DNA of 64,000 nt from Carallia brachiata (GCA_021464245.1 JADCRB010000068.1:12966544-13030543); one strand, 5' to 3'. Positions 36,004 to 48,807 are shown, numbered from the stretch's first letter. Numbers and translations are program-made. The notes: generated from the letters alone by a model not told the origin.

Positions 36004-36419
36004 TTACATTGGCGGTCAGCCGTCGGTGCTAGTCTCTCTATCCGGGAAGGGGCTCTGGAGCGATGTTGGTCTTGCCATGGCCAGTGGGTCAAGTTTCTGT
36101 CTGGGAGTGGGCCCGAACTTTGTCAAGCCTGCCTGATGCATGTTGGTCTGGTGTTGCCTTCCTTTGGGCCTTTGAGATGGGCTTTCGTCTGTGTGGTTAG
36201 GCTGTATGTAATGAGTTTTTTTTGGGCAATGTCTTTGTGCTTTGCATTATTGATGCAATGCATCTTTTCTATTGTAAAAAAAAAAAAAAGTACAAGGTGG
36301 ACAAATACTCTCTGTTTTTTCTTTCCCTTCCTGAGGAACGCTCTGCAATTGAAGGAAAAATATGGATTGCAACCCAATCGTTGGGATGCGATAAGTATGT
36401 AGTTTAAATGGTTAAATTG

Positions 36420-37413
36420 TAAAATGAGGATTTGTTATAGACAGTTATTTTTTATTTATTTATTTATTTATAATTATTAATTAAAAATTAATACATGAAT
36501 ATTTCCTAATGATAAAATTATAATATTTATAATTTTTTAATAACTAATTAATATGTATGACGTGTGACAATTGTAAAAAAAATGTAAAAAAATGACTATC
36601 ATTATTAAAATTCTTGTGAAAGATATATTTTTTTGACACAAAATGATTGGTGATTAGTCTATTAAATATTAGTTGAGAAAAAAGAAATAAGTCCAAAAAC
36701 ACTATAAAAAATACGCTGCACTCTAATGCTTTGTTTGGTAAACCTATGGAAGAAAAAAAAAATTACTATCTATTAATTTTTTTTCTATTTATTTTCTATC
36801 AATCAAAACAATTAACTTTTACTTTTTCTATCACAAATTAATATTTATTTTCTTTTTTTATAATTTTTTAATTATTACTTTTTATCAATTATAATATTAT
36901 TATTATTATACTATTTTTTATTTATTTTTTTCAATCACTTTCTTTCAACATAAATAGAGTATAAGAGAGCAAAACCCCTCAAATCTCACTTTGAGTGAAA
37001 TGCAAAGCACGGCAAGAGTCAAACTCTTGCCAAGATTGTGGCCTTCAAGGCCATTGACCCTTCAGGCAGCCTTGAGAAGTTTGGTGTGAAAGATATATCA
37101 AAATTAAAATAATAAGATTAATTGTTAAATATTATGTTACTTACCTTCCAAATTTCACTAATTAAGTGCCTACGTAGTCTTATTGATAATTAAAACTTAT
37201 CCTTTTTTACAATGTGACGTTGGCTGGCCGAGGAAATGCTCTCCACTTGACACTAACTTTTTTTTTTAAACAAAAAAAAACACTAGCTTGCTTCGCTTAT
37301 GGAATTTTAAAATAATTATATGATCTTATTTAATAATTTCTGATATTTTACTTTTTTTTATTTTTTAATAAATTAATAATCTAATTAAATTTTTTTTGTA
37401 ATTAATTTGAACT
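36420..37413. other. Gene-free AT-rich stretch
   Basis: I see no gene. A less AT-rich 110-bp piece at about 36970-37085 has a short near-repeat (AAGAGTCAAACTCTTGCC palindrome at about 37014-37031), but no feature can be named. Confidence 0.45.
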
Positions 37414-37421
37414 ATTTAAAT
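37414..37421. repeat. Target site duplication, left
   Basis: ATTTAAAT, identical to 37878-37885. Confidence 0.75.
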
Positions 37422-37877
37422 CAATGTTGTTAAAATTGGCTCAGACCGGTCGGTCCGACCGGTTCAACCGGTGACCGGCTAAAGGTCCGGGCCGGTTTAT
37501 GGCTACAGTTACTCCATAACTCGGACCGGTCAAAATCAGTTTGAACCGGTCAAAACCGGTGAAAACCGGTCAAAAAACCGGACCCGATTCAACCGGTTCA
37601 AACCGAGTATAAAATTTTTATAAATTATAATTTGATCCCAATATTTATTTAAATTATAATTTGAGTTTTAAATTTAATTAAAATTTTCAATTTAATCTTT
37701 AAAAATTAAAAAAATAATATTTAATAATCATGTATAAGTATTATTTTTTTAAATTATTATTATAAATATATATATTAATAAATATCAGTTCAAATATCAA
37801 TTCGACCGATTGAACCGGTGAAACCTTGACCCACTAATATTTTTGGTTCGATAATCGGTCCGATTCTGACAACCTTG
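37422..37877. mobile_element. hAT-like MITE with ACCGGT subterminal repeats, 456 bp
   Basis: The termini are CAATGTTGTTAAAATTGG and, on the other strand, CAAGGTTGTCAGAATCGG. An 8-bp ATTTAAAT duplication flanks them. The left 150 bp contain about ten copies of CCGGT/ACCGG, like clustered transposase-binding sites. There is no ORF. The region 49023-49752 has the same block order (ATCGGTC..., CGGTTTATG..ACAGTAACT, then TGACCCACTAA near the right end), so the two are relatives. Confidence 0.78.
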
Positions 37878-37885
37878 ATTTAAAT
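37878..37885. repeat. Target site duplication, right
   Basis: ATTTAAAT, identical to 37414-37421. Confidence 0.75.
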
Positions 37886-37909
37886 GAAGTTTTTTTTTTT
37901 TCGTTTTTA

Positions 37910-39660
37910 GGTAGGCGGAAAGCGCTCTTGCTGTCTTGCACATGCGCCGCTCGCTAGGTTTTCATTTCCCAAATTCAGTCTTTGCTTAGCTGTCCTCTCC
38001 TGGAAAGTTCTTTTGTACAGACATACACATACGGTTATAACCACCCATCTTCTATCCATCAAAATATCGCCGCTCCCCACGACTACATCTCAACCTACTG
38101 TTGCGCCTCCCAGTTTCAGCACCGCCGCCTGGCTGCTCCGCCTCAAGTCAGCTCTCTCCCACCCGCATCCGCGCCTCCAGGTTCTCCTCCGCCAGCGACG
38201 CCTCCTCCCTGCTCTTCCTCCACCACCGGCCACTCCCCCTCCCGCCGTTCCCCCACCAGCCCCAAGCAAGACGACATTGAAAGCTCCGGCTCCATTGCCT
38301 CTGACATCGATTCCGCCAGCGCCGAGAACGGGTGCTCCGGATCCAGATCTTGGGCGCAACCTCTCCAGGACCAGCAGGTCAATGTCCGCCTTTTTTTTTT
38401 TTTGTTGCTGATTTCTGGTTTCGTTTTGTTTGGATGCTCTAATAACTTTTATCGATCTCTGTTATCTTTTCTTTTTTTTTTTTGTCAACTGTTGTGTTTG
38501 GTTGCTTAGAAAACCAAAGAGAAAAGGAAAATTTTATTTGATCTCTTTTGTTTGCTTTTGTTTTTTTTTGTTGGTTGAATTCCTTGAATAAACAAAACCA
38601 GGCTTGTTAGGCTCTCAAGGTTGTTCTATCAGATTTTGATTCTAAAAATTCTCTTTTTCATTTTTTTTTTAGATTAATGTAAGATCAATTGTTTTAGCAA
38701 ACAGGGTATTGAGTGTATGATTTGTTTGTATCATTGTAAAAGTGTTGGTGGGCTGACTCTGTACTTTTTGATTTTTGGATTAGATTCTCCAAAATACATT
38801 GATCTGTTGTATCCGCCGGCAGAGATGGAGAGGGAGAAAGCCCACCCAGGCATCACACACGAAAGCCTTAGGTAATTTGTATTCACTATTCTATTCTTTT
38901 AATTAAACAGTTTTGAATAGCTACTAAATTAAAACATAGGGTATTCAAGATTCATATTCTGTCGTTTTGTATGATAATAAGTGGCCTTTAATCAGCAATA
39001 AAACAATCACTGTTCAAACAATGTGGTGCAACTCTTGTTATAGCTCAAAATAGTAAACATCAAGAATTGATTTCCAATATGAGAATTCTTAATTTATGTT
39101 CCTATATTGTTATGACCCCACTAAAAAAGGGTTCTATTAATATTATCTACGGTCCCTCATGCCTTCAAAGAAGGCAGCACAAGCAAGCCTAAAAAGGCTT
39201 TTGTAAATTCACCACCCGCAAAATCTCTTTTTAGACTTGGTTATTTTTGATAGCTTATTTCTATCTCATTCCTTTTTTTTTCCCTGTTTTTTTTGGTGTG
39301 GTTGACAGATTTTAGAAATCTTGATGACGTCTTAACTATAACAAGTGGACTGCAACATGTCCAGCTGATTTCATATACTTTGGCGAATGCTTGAATTATT
39401 GGCTAGGCGAGATGTTGGGACAACGGATCAGTTGGAGCAGGTTCATCACATCTACTGTTGGGGCACATAGGTTCAAGGTGGAACAATTTATCCATGCATT
39501 GTCCCACTCCTCATCTACGGCAATGACATTTTTGTCGGACTTATCACTTGAAAATGGGAACATAAGCTCCCTATTGGAGAGAGACTCGTGGGATGAGAAA
39601 GTTAATTGAGTAAGAGATGAAAATTTGTAAGTTGATTGAGTAAGAGATGAAAATTTGTAA
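37910..39660 (+). pseudogene. Possible gene remnant with GC-rich first exon
   Basis: The region 37980-38380 is GC-rich, with a Ser/Pro/Ala-rich frame (37982-38509) that ends near a possible donor (GACCAGCAG|GTCAATG, about 38379). Its most gene-like piece reads SPKQDDIESSGSIASDIDSASAENG. A possible second exon lies at about 38787-38870 before GTAATTTG. A 72-codon open frame follows at 39391-39609. I recognise no family. Another frame over 38100-38230 (ending at a stop near 38280) reads RFSSASDASSLLF, so a frameshift in a real first exon is possible. Proline-rich low complexity makes chance frames likely. Confidence 0.35.
39601..39660. repeat. Two-copy 30-bp tandem duplication
   Basis: GTTAATTGAGTAAGAGATGA... 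and GTTGATTGAGTAAGAGATGA... follow one another directly with one difference in 30 bp. The first copy overlaps the stop of the frame 39391-39609. Confidence 0.9.
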
Positions 39661-41166
39661 GAAAGGCTAGAAGAGCATAGAACACTAATCCCATGCTTGT
39701 TACTGACATTCTAAAAAAGTGTGCTTTTATGGTGAAAAAACGCAGCACTGCTACCCATTAATGCTTCGATTGTGAACATAATAAGCAACAGCTGTACATA
39801 GAATATATTAATTTAATAAATAGGAAAGGAACAATTCAATCTAGTGTATTTTGTATTTTCTCTATACTTGATGATTTGGCGTGTCAGTGCTTTGTAATTG
39901 AAATAATTTACTTGAATATTTTTTTTGGGATATAATTTTATGTGTATGCAACAGAATTTGCGTCACCATCCTTGATCTACTGCTATGTTTATTGGTCTTC
40001 ATTCGTTTATGTTTGTTTGCCGGGAATTTTTGCGGTCTTGGTTTAAATAACGTTAATGCCAATATTGTGTTGACAACAAGTTCTGTCTACTTTCTATATT
40101 GCAAAATGCGCTGTTTCAATGACTTAGCTCCGATATCTAGCCCTCAGGGGAGTTCTCAAGAGTGGCAATAACAGCAGTTTCCCGGGTAGATACATAAATG
40201 TTCTTTACAGACCAGGGCTCCTAAGAATACAGGTCGGCGAGCGCATGGCTAGAGGTTTTTGTTCCGGTATTTAGTTGCCAGCATTTTCATTTTTTGATGT
40301 TAAATTAGTTTCTATCGGAACGTGAACTTGATACCATCAATTTTAGTGATAAAATTAGTCCCACAACTACATAGCGACGAATGTATGTTTCATCTCACCC
40401 AATGTCTTGGCTAGAATTTGAAGTAATAATCCCATAGAATTTGAAGCAATAATCCCATAGTATGAATGAATACCCTAACCACTACTACAACTTGCAGATG
40501 TTAGTGGATTTCTGCCGATTATCGTTTTTCAGTGCTTTTGCAAATCCTTCCCTCTAATGGGTCTGGGCCATCTTTTTGTGCTGCGTCCCACCGCTACAGC
40601 CCATTACAACTGCATTGCGGCCTTGGACGCTGTTAATTTACCAGAGGACAAGCAACACATTTACTTAAAGTTCTCAAAACGGTGCAACATTTCTGACTCA
40701 GTTTGGTTCGCTGGAATCACCACGTTCAGATTCATAGAAAAGGCATAGACCTCATGAGAGCAAGCAGAACCATGTGCAAGAGAGGATAACAAAAACAACG
40801 CATGAGTTGGTGGAATATCGCTCATCAATTACGCGAACTTCTTGGGCCAGTAGGCACCCATATGTGATCTACCGTCTTTCTCCACCATTTGTGTCCAGGG
40901 GAAACGTACAGATTTAAGCCCTAAAAAACCTATTTGGTTTAAAAAATAATTTAGACAGTATAAATTTAAACTTCTTCATGAGTCTAAGGAAGCGCAAGGA
41001 ATGGAAAAAAGATCTTTGTGGTGAAGCCAGATGCAGAACTTGCAACGAGGAGGAGATGGTTCTCTTCCACACAGATCATTTACTGTATTTTGAATAACCA
41101 ATCTGCTAACCGACAGGCCCCAGGCGAAAAAGCATCTCATATAAAAGGAGACCTTTTAACTGTTGC
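39661..41166. other. Intergenic stretch downstream of the GT47 gene
   Basis: No supported gene. The part next to 41166 is probably the GT47 3' UTR. A 23-bp tandem pair lies at 40412-40434 and 40435-40457 (TAGAATTTGAAG.AATAATC). The sequence at 40156-40174 repeats 19 bp found at 15344. The 63-codon frames at 40557-40748 and 41018-41209 are unrecognised. Confidence 0.5.
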
Positions 41167-44100
41167 TCACAATGGACTTGAACCAGTGAAGTTGGCACGT
41201 TTACACTGACAACTGCAGATGATTCTAGACTCCTTCACCACCCGTTGAGATCTCCGTGTGTGCAGCTTGATATTAACCAATTTACCAGCCATCTGTTTGT
41301 CATACACAAGACAAAAATAAATACAACTTCGAATTTGAATCAAACGTTGGAAAGGGAAAATTTTCTCAAACAATTTCTCAAGCACATTATGTAGGAAGAA
41401 AGATTTATAAATACACATTAGCATAAAAAAATAAACAAAATTTTCAAGAGCACCAAGCAGGACATGCATAAATTCTAACAGCTATGCGTATTAAGAGGAA
41501 AAAAAATATTATAAAAAGTGATTGCAGAAGAAATTGACGAACCATTCTCCAAACCAGGTCTTCTGGTCCCAAGGGCTGAGCTGGGTGAGAATATAGAAAA
41601 TGCTTGGCATGCTGAAAGAATGAGAAGATGAAAATCAGTTGCTAATAAGTAGCTAATTTGTCATGTCAAGCTAAAAGGTCCAAAGGTCAAATTAGAACAT
41701 TTACATACAAATCTGATATGCAATGAAACTAATCAGCAAACTAATCTTGGAAAAAATGGGTCAAGCGCTGAGACTGGGCAGCAGATTATCACCGAAATTC
41801 CTCACGGTGCATGCAATGCATCAGGAAAGAAAAAGAGAAATACTTGATTTCCTTTATTTGAATTGCCATTCATCAGGATGCCTATTTTTCCCCAAAGGAA
41901 ATGCCAATATCAGAATAGTGTGCTGCTACAGCTCATCAATCTATCTTATGTTATACATTAGGCTTGAACCCAAACCTGTGGTTAGTACAGCACAACCATT
42001 CACGAAAAAAATATCATCCAATTTACAGATCTAACATTGACACATGACCAACTCTAGTTCATATTCTAAATTCATTATTCCAAGAAATGCCAACCATCCT
42101 CACTTCTCTTCTCCATTATATTCATCCCTCAATTCTTCAACGTGAACACATGATCCTCAAAGAATTTGAGAATGCAAGAAAAACATGAGCCAAGAAATCC
42201 AATGAGCCAAACACAACAGAACAAGAAATCAAACTACATTTGTACTTGAGGAAAATATTGACATTTGAAGTATAACTAATAGAAAATAAGGTGGATGGTA
42301 TAAACAATTTTTCAGAAGTAAATGGCAGCATCTTTGAGCAAGAAAGATGTCAGAGTCAGAGTAAAAAGAAATTGCCTGTTCAGGTCTTGCACAGTGTGAG
42401 GAAAGAACCAAGAAAGGATAAGAAATTCTAAATCAAGATGAGAAGGTGCAAAAGATGGACAAAAAGCACATTAGATGTATCTCTAGTAAAGACATGATGG
42501 GGAAACAGCATATTAGATGCATCTCTAGTAAAGACATGATGGAGAAGAATCAGCTGGTTTCAGTTACTGAAAATAAATAAAAAAAATAAATAATAACTAA
42601 TAAGTAAACCAACCAACCGAAAAATTAGGAAAAAAAAAGGGAGGAAAAAGTCATTAAAGAAACTTTTTTAAAGTGACAAACCTTGGCAAGATTCATTCGC
42701 ATTTCCCTGGTTTGAGAAGAGCTAATCCCTTTCAAAACTTTGGGTAGCCACCCTGGCTGTAAAGCATTGCTGGAAGAAACAAACAAGGCTATCTGCATTG
42801 TATGACAAGGCAAAAAGGGCGTCACCAACTAACCAACGTAATCTTTTTAAGTCAAACCAGACGCCACTATTTTAACCACACCACATTCACCTGATGATTG
42901 CAACTTTCTTTGAATAGAAACCAGTGACAAAGATTATGTAGCCTGAACTTATTTGAACTAAATTCAGTACTTTTATAGTTTTATGAAGCAACATGAAGGC
43001 AGAAGGAAATATTAACCATCTGCTGGATCAGATTCAGACTTCAGTGTGTTGACTATACATAAAACATACATGGATCTACATGTTTCCGATTGACATGTAT
43101 TTTAAAGATACATATTCTGATAACAGACAAAGTGCAACTGAACCATAGGATTATATCCATATTAGTCATTGCAAATTGATGATCAAATTGTGTATCTGAT
43201 AAATCACAGTTAAAGATTAAAGAAGACACCCAAGCAAAAATGGAAAAGCTAATTCAAGATCTGAGAAGGAACACATACCTTTCTATAATCAAGTATCCCT
43301 TCAAAAGGGAGTTCCAATTCATCACTTACTATAACTGGGATGCACCCGCTGACAATAGCATCAAATAATCTGGCAGATGAAGGGGTGTCACCAGCTGGAC
43401 TTAAGCAAAAGATGGACCTAATGACAGGATAAGCAACTTCCGCAGTTTAGTAACAATCAAACATGGCATGAAAGAAAAATAGATAAAGACCAAACATATT
43501 TACTTTCGCATGCCACTCTGAGCAGCTGCTTTTCCTCTGTCTCCTGCCGTCCCCTCCTCTATTACCACACCTTCAGCACCACTTAATTCGGCTACAAGTT
43601 TAGCACGTATCTTCCCACCCTGAGAAATAATAAGTTCCAAAATCATAAAACATAAAGTCACGACTGAAGGAAACATTAGGCTGGCAATTTGAGGGGAAGA
43701 AAAACTGCAATCAAAGCACATTACCATCAGTTGTAACCAAATAAAAAGGACTTAAGAAACAAAAGAACACTTGCCTAAAATCATTGTTAAACAATGTTTT
43801 TTAATCAATGATCACGTCATTACTATTGGAATGGTGATTAGAGGTCAATCTAATTAATTGATGCAAAGTGTCAACTTGGTTGGGATTTCTAAACGTGGTC
43901 GCTCACTCGAGGCTTGCAGACTTTCAAGTTGAAACTGTAGTCTTCGACACAGCTTAAGTCTTTCAATGGTGCAAAGAATATGTTCACGAAAACGAAGAAC
44001 AAGTTAATGTGAAAACCTCCTAATGGCTTGAATTGATGAGATTAAATCTCCCTAAAACATGCACTTGACCTTATTTCCCATCAGTCCTAGAATTATGCTT

Positions 44101-47100
44101 GATGAGCTCTTCAATCGGTGCCTGCTGTACTATCTCCTTTTGAGAACCATAAGTCATCATCCAGTCCCGAGAGCAAGTACATCCTATTTCTATGTTTGGA
44201 AAATTACAACTGAGGTATATGCTTTGGGTCTGAGAAGCAACTTCAGAACACAGACACATAAATATAGTTCTGAAGGTAATGAAAAGTGAAGTAAAAGACA
44301 GATAGGCCAAGGCATTGATATCTAGATCTGTTCCAAAGAAAGCTCAACATATTCTCTGAATTTTACTTAAGAGCATGTGGAGATCCACAAGCAGACATTT
44401 CACGCAAATCTTGAAAGTTATATTAAGACTGCCGAAAACCAAGCAACAGCAATTGGCAGCAAAATTTTAAAAAAAGGCCATCCACCTCAACTGGTGGACA
44501 CAGGCATTCATCTCATTATATCGTTTCAGGTTCCTATACAGCTTCATACGACAGTTCTAATTCTATGGTTTTATCCAACATATGGAAATGGAATGCATAA
44601 TTAAAATTCTTAAAAAGAAAAGCCTGATTGGGTGACAAAAAACTTACAGCATTTCTTTTAAGTCGCCCACGAAAGAACAGTAGGGTAGTTCTCTTTGATT
44701 CAGTTTCTGATATGCATTTGGCATCGCATAGATCAACATTTGGGACATAGGGAAGAATAAGGTCTTTCTCCAGAAAAACCTGTCCTGGCTTGTACCTGAT
44801 GTTAAGTGTAATGATTAGTGGTTGTTTTGTAAAATTAGAGAAATTTACACTAGATTTCCAACTTTAGCTAAGTTTTCACCAGTTCCCAGTGGAGTCCATA
44901 TCTGGTAACAACCAAATTGCATTTTTCATATATCTGCGAACAGACTTGAATGACCAAGGATGATGAACAGGAAGTATGTGATCTCTTCCTCCTGATCGTA
45001 TCCATGCAGGCTGATCTGTCACCCACTTCAAAGCTTCCTACAAAATGGGCAGCACATGTTACTTCTTTAGAATGCAAAAGAAAAATTTTAACTTCATCTC
45101 AGATTCATTCGACAGAAAGAGGTATTAAAAGGGGACAAAAAGAGCTCCCAGAAAGAATGTGTATGACTGCTAGTTTTCAAAACCTGAAATCATAATCTTT
45201 TTTAAATTTAAGGTCTTAATATGGCTCCTAGACTCTGCTCGACCAAGCATTCAATTTACAACATTGGGCATTTTGGCATGTGATAAAACCCCCCCAGTAC
45301 ACTGTCAAATTATTTTGAGCTCATGAACCCTAGAGAAAAGGAGAAATAGAAAGCTCACAAGAAAGGAATATTCTGCCACAATGTGTATACTATAAAAGAA
45401 GCATGACCCTACACTTCCAAGGATATGGAGGAAGAAGCAACTTAAACAATCATGTCCTGGCAAGAATAAGGATAGCCAGATTTTCAAGCAAAGGCATTGT
45501 TTAGTGTTGCCATTTCGGATTAATACAACCAAACCACTAAAACCTCAAACACAGTACTTATATTGAAAAATGAATCTAAATGCAAACAATCTGTGGGAAC
45601 TCACATAGAATCAGATCCTACTGGTTAAAACAGAATCTATCAAGCCACCTTACATTAAATTATCGCGTGAAAGAGGGCTAATGCACAACCTACAATGTCC
45701 CACTACACATATACGGTAGAGTTTTCTTGGTACATTGGAAATATATACAGATCTAATATACTGAGAGCGTTGATGTAGATGCGACTAAATGTTATGATGA
45801 TAGCTTCTATCCCTACATTCTCCCTCGCAGAATCCCAATCAGCAGTGGCTACAACTAGATACTTACCTTAGCAATATCACTCCAGGTTTCATCAATTCAT
45901 TTCTCAAGAATTTAAGAAAATATGTTGACATTTTATAACAACAATATAAATTGAAAGAAAAAGTATACTCAGGAAACAGCTTTTCACAGTTCATTTGGTT
46001 ATCCAGTGCCACATTTCACTTATGCATAATCTCATATCAGCTGCCAAGGAGCAAAGCAAAATACAGAAAAGGGAAACTTAAAAATACTATTGAAAGAAAA
46101 AAAAATATAGTAATGTAAACCCTGGAAGTGCACTCACACCCTATAAAGTGCCTTGCATTGTTGCTTCTCCAACAAGAAAAAGCTGATTGTGGTGAAGAAA
46201 GGGATGTAAAACAAGTCTGCTTCCTCCTGTCTATGAACTCTCACAACACTTTTCAGAAGCCTTTCGGACTCTGGCGCAAGTAGATCTGCCCAAAGCCAAT
46301 AATCAATAGAATGCTGCATGACAAACATTGTTTCCATTATTTTCAATAAAAGGAATAAAGCAAATATCAATACAAAGGCATATTCATTTATGTTATTTTA
46401 TCAATACAGACTTAAGGGAAAAATTATGCCAAGAAATTCTGGTGTGCAAAGTTTCTTAAGTCCCCAAATTGCTGAGAAAGCATTGGTAACATAAAAGATG
46501 CCAACGTTATGCTTCTAATTACTTTGCACAAGAAGAACAGTTCAAAACCAGATGACAAAATAAAGCAACTACAGCCTGTTCAAGCAACTATTTCCAACAA
46601 ACTACAAGAACAAGGAAATTGAAATTTAGAAAAAGAAGTAATTAACCAAGTACCAACTGAAACTTATAGCAAAGCAAGAACATATAAAGTATTCAGCTCA
46701 TATGTTGAATGAGATGTATTTGCAATTGCTATGTCCAAGTAAAAACCCCAATAATCTTGGGAAAACTGGTCTTGTATCATGTAAAAACTAAATAATTTAG
46801 AAAGAGCTGGGCCAATTTTCTTGAAGGAAAAAAGTGCCGATTTTAACTATATTAATGTGAGTTATTTAGAAGTTTAGCTTGCGAAGACCAACTCAGAGAT
46901 GATCATCTGAGTGACAACAAAAATCATCACATTTGCGAATCGTCAACGGCAAAAAAGCAAGCCAAAAGCTCAATTACCAAACCGTTTAATCTTAAAAATG
47001 AATAGATTACATTCAAGAACAGGAATGCAACTTCATCATCACTCGCAATCGAATGATTAAATTCGAATGCAAAAAAAAGATATTCAAACTAAAAAAATTC

Positions 47101-47728
47101 ATAACCAGAAAAATCGACTATAAACAAACCGAATTCTCTCAAAAATAAAATAAAATTCAAAGAATTCCCAAAAAAAATTAGGTTCTTAGAAAAAAAATAC
47201 TAACAAATAAATAATAAATAAATAAATAAATGCCTGCTCGATAAGCCGATGCACGGGGCTGCCATTGGAGGTGAGATTATCGGTTTCTTTATAAGTATTC
47301 CTGAACAGCCAAAGCAAATCGTAGGTGAACTTTCTCGGCATCTCGTACACGTAAACCCTAATCGGAAACTGCAACGGATAGTACGGATCTCGGTCAAGCC
47401 GCTCGATCTCTCTCGCCGAGACCTTCTCATCCAATGCCCTAACGTCGTCCTCGGTGGCCTCGGACGCCACCGTGTCGTAGTGCGGAGACGAACTCGAAGC
47501 CTCGTGAGTGAGGAAGTGCTCGAGAGAAGCGACGAAGGAGGTCTCGGGCCTGACGGCGGCGGCGGCGACACCGAGAGTCAGGTCCGGGTAGGCGGGTCGG
47601 GTGTGAGCGGGGGAGAGAGAGAAGAGAAAGAAGAGGAGAGAGAAAGCGAGGAGAAAGAGAGAGAAAAGGAGGATTGGGGATCTTGTTCTTGTTATTGTTG
47701 CTGCTGTTAGGTGTTGCTTGTTTGCCAT
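41167..47728 (-). CDS. GT47 exostosin-family glycosyltransferase (type II Golgi membrane protein)
   Basis: Nine exons give one continuous 511-residue frame: 47728-47234, 46313-46140, 45037-44880, 44795-44648, 43619-43504, 43417-43279, 42792-42682, 41611-41543, 41292-41167. A short cytosolic tail is followed by one signal-anchor (about residues 18-38) and a luminal exostosin domain from residue 121 ([20 protein letters not shown]). The GT47 signature [19 protein letters not shown] begins at about residue 371 and continues to [10 protein letters not shown]. The C terminus has a CSCQC cluster. It closely resembles the plant exostosin proteins related to ARAD arabinosyltransferases (I recall an Arabidopsis protein of the same length). 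The sugar donor and acceptor cannot be told. Introns 2-8 look GT-AG; intron 1 appears to be GC-AG. No disruption is seen. Confidence 0.94.
42465..42548. repeat. Two-copy 42-bp tandem duplication in a GT47 intron
   Basis: 42465-42506 and 42507-42548 share TCTCTAGTAAAGACATGATG and differ at a few bases. It lies inside intron 7 (41612-42681). Confidence 0.85.
47228..47234 (-). other. GC-type 5' splice site of GT47 intron 1
   Basis: On the minus strand exon 1 ends ...ATCGAGCAG and the intron starts GCATTTATT. No GT lies nearby that would keep the LIEQ|HSIDYW junction expected from relatives. The matching acceptor is CATGCAG at 46314. GC-AG introns make up around one percent of plant introns, as general knowledge. 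The donor is weak after GC (the usual form is GCAAGT). Confidence 0.7.
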
Positions 47729-48807
47729 TTCTTCTTTCTTCTTCGTCGGCTCGTTTCTTGTTCTAGTGTGTCCGTAATATGTGCTACGGATGTGTTTCCT
47801 TTCCTGCAGAGTAAGTGTAAACTGGAAAGCGCGCAGGGCGGGCGATTAGCGCTTAGGCCGGATCCGATCCGGCAAATTGTTGCATTCACTTACGATGTGT
47901 TTGGGGGTTCTTATTAATTTTTTTTTTAATGTGTAAAATTAACTCTTTATTTATTATAATTTAAATATTATTTTTTTATTTAAATAAATTTTATTTATTA
48001 TATAATGTAAAATTATGAATAAATTATACTCATTTATAAAAAGAGTTAAAATAAAATTTTCATATATTTTAAATTAAGAGGAAAGGTGTCGAAAAAAAGA
48101 GAAAAAGAAAGAAAATAGTGTAAAAGACGAGTTGTTTGAATAAGTATATAAAGTATAGAGAAAGAAAAATAAATAGTAATTTATAAAAGAATAAATTGTG
48201 AAAAAAATAAATTATTTAAATAAATGAACAAAATATAGAGAAAAAAATATGTAGAGAAAGGAAGTTAAATAGTAATTTATAAGACAAAAAAATTATGAAA
48301 AAAAAATTATTTAAATAAATAAAAAATATAAAAAAATAATGCTGAATTGATAGTGTAATGATTATAATAATAATTAAAAAAATAATTCTTTCTCTGCCTA
48401 AAAAAAGTAAAACAAACAGGCCATTAATTCTATATCATGGTTTCTAGCCCACACTACACCGCCACACTCTATTACTAAAGTGCAATTGTATAGACATTTA
48501 GTGTAATTTTATGAAAAAAATAAAATTTAAATTTAAATTTAAATAAATATTACTCTAAAAATTAAAAAGTGTAGTTCTAACATAATATATGTTTTTTTTT
48601 CGAAAAGAATATTATTATACAAATTATGAACCTGATTATATTTTATTGATAATAATCTACAATTTCTTTACGTATATGCCCCACACTGTGTTGCTGTACA
48701 GCCGAAAGTTTTTCCGTAATTCTAAAGTTTTTATCTCGAAGCTGACTTTAATTATACAAATATGTATAAGTGAGTACGTAAAAAATATATAATTAATTTA
48801 ATAATAT
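47729..48807. other. GT47 upstream region and AT-rich repeats
   Basis: The first 180 bp (47729-47910) are GC-richer and probably hold the GT47 leader and promoter; no clear TATA box was picked. The segment 47968-48035 is matched in inverted orientation by about 50736-50803 (shared block TTTTATTTATTATATA.TGTAAAATTAT). The rest is AT-rich with no gene. Confidence 0.45.

Larger units (their letters stand above)
35305..36289 (+). mobile_element. LINE-like 3' fragment with poly(A) tail, split by a hAT element
   Basis: GT-rich, TE-like sequence at 35305-35394 continues at 36004 and ends in A14 at 36276-36289. The last part before the tail (GGGCAATGTCTTTGTGC... to TTTTCTATTGT) has the look of a plant L1-type LINE 3' end. 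No ORF2 motif is present, so it would be a 5'-truncated copy. I could not define a target duplication. A 601-bp hAT element interrupts it. Confidence 0.45.

Noticed and set aside
38090..38382. Gly/Arg-rich minus frames
   Set aside because: Low-complexity complement of the Pro/Ser-rich plus strand; codon use is purely compositional.
47249..47710. 153-codon plus-strand frame rich in Glu/Arg
   Set aside because: Antisense shadow of GT47 exon 1; its Glu/Arg run is the complement of the signal-anchor codons.
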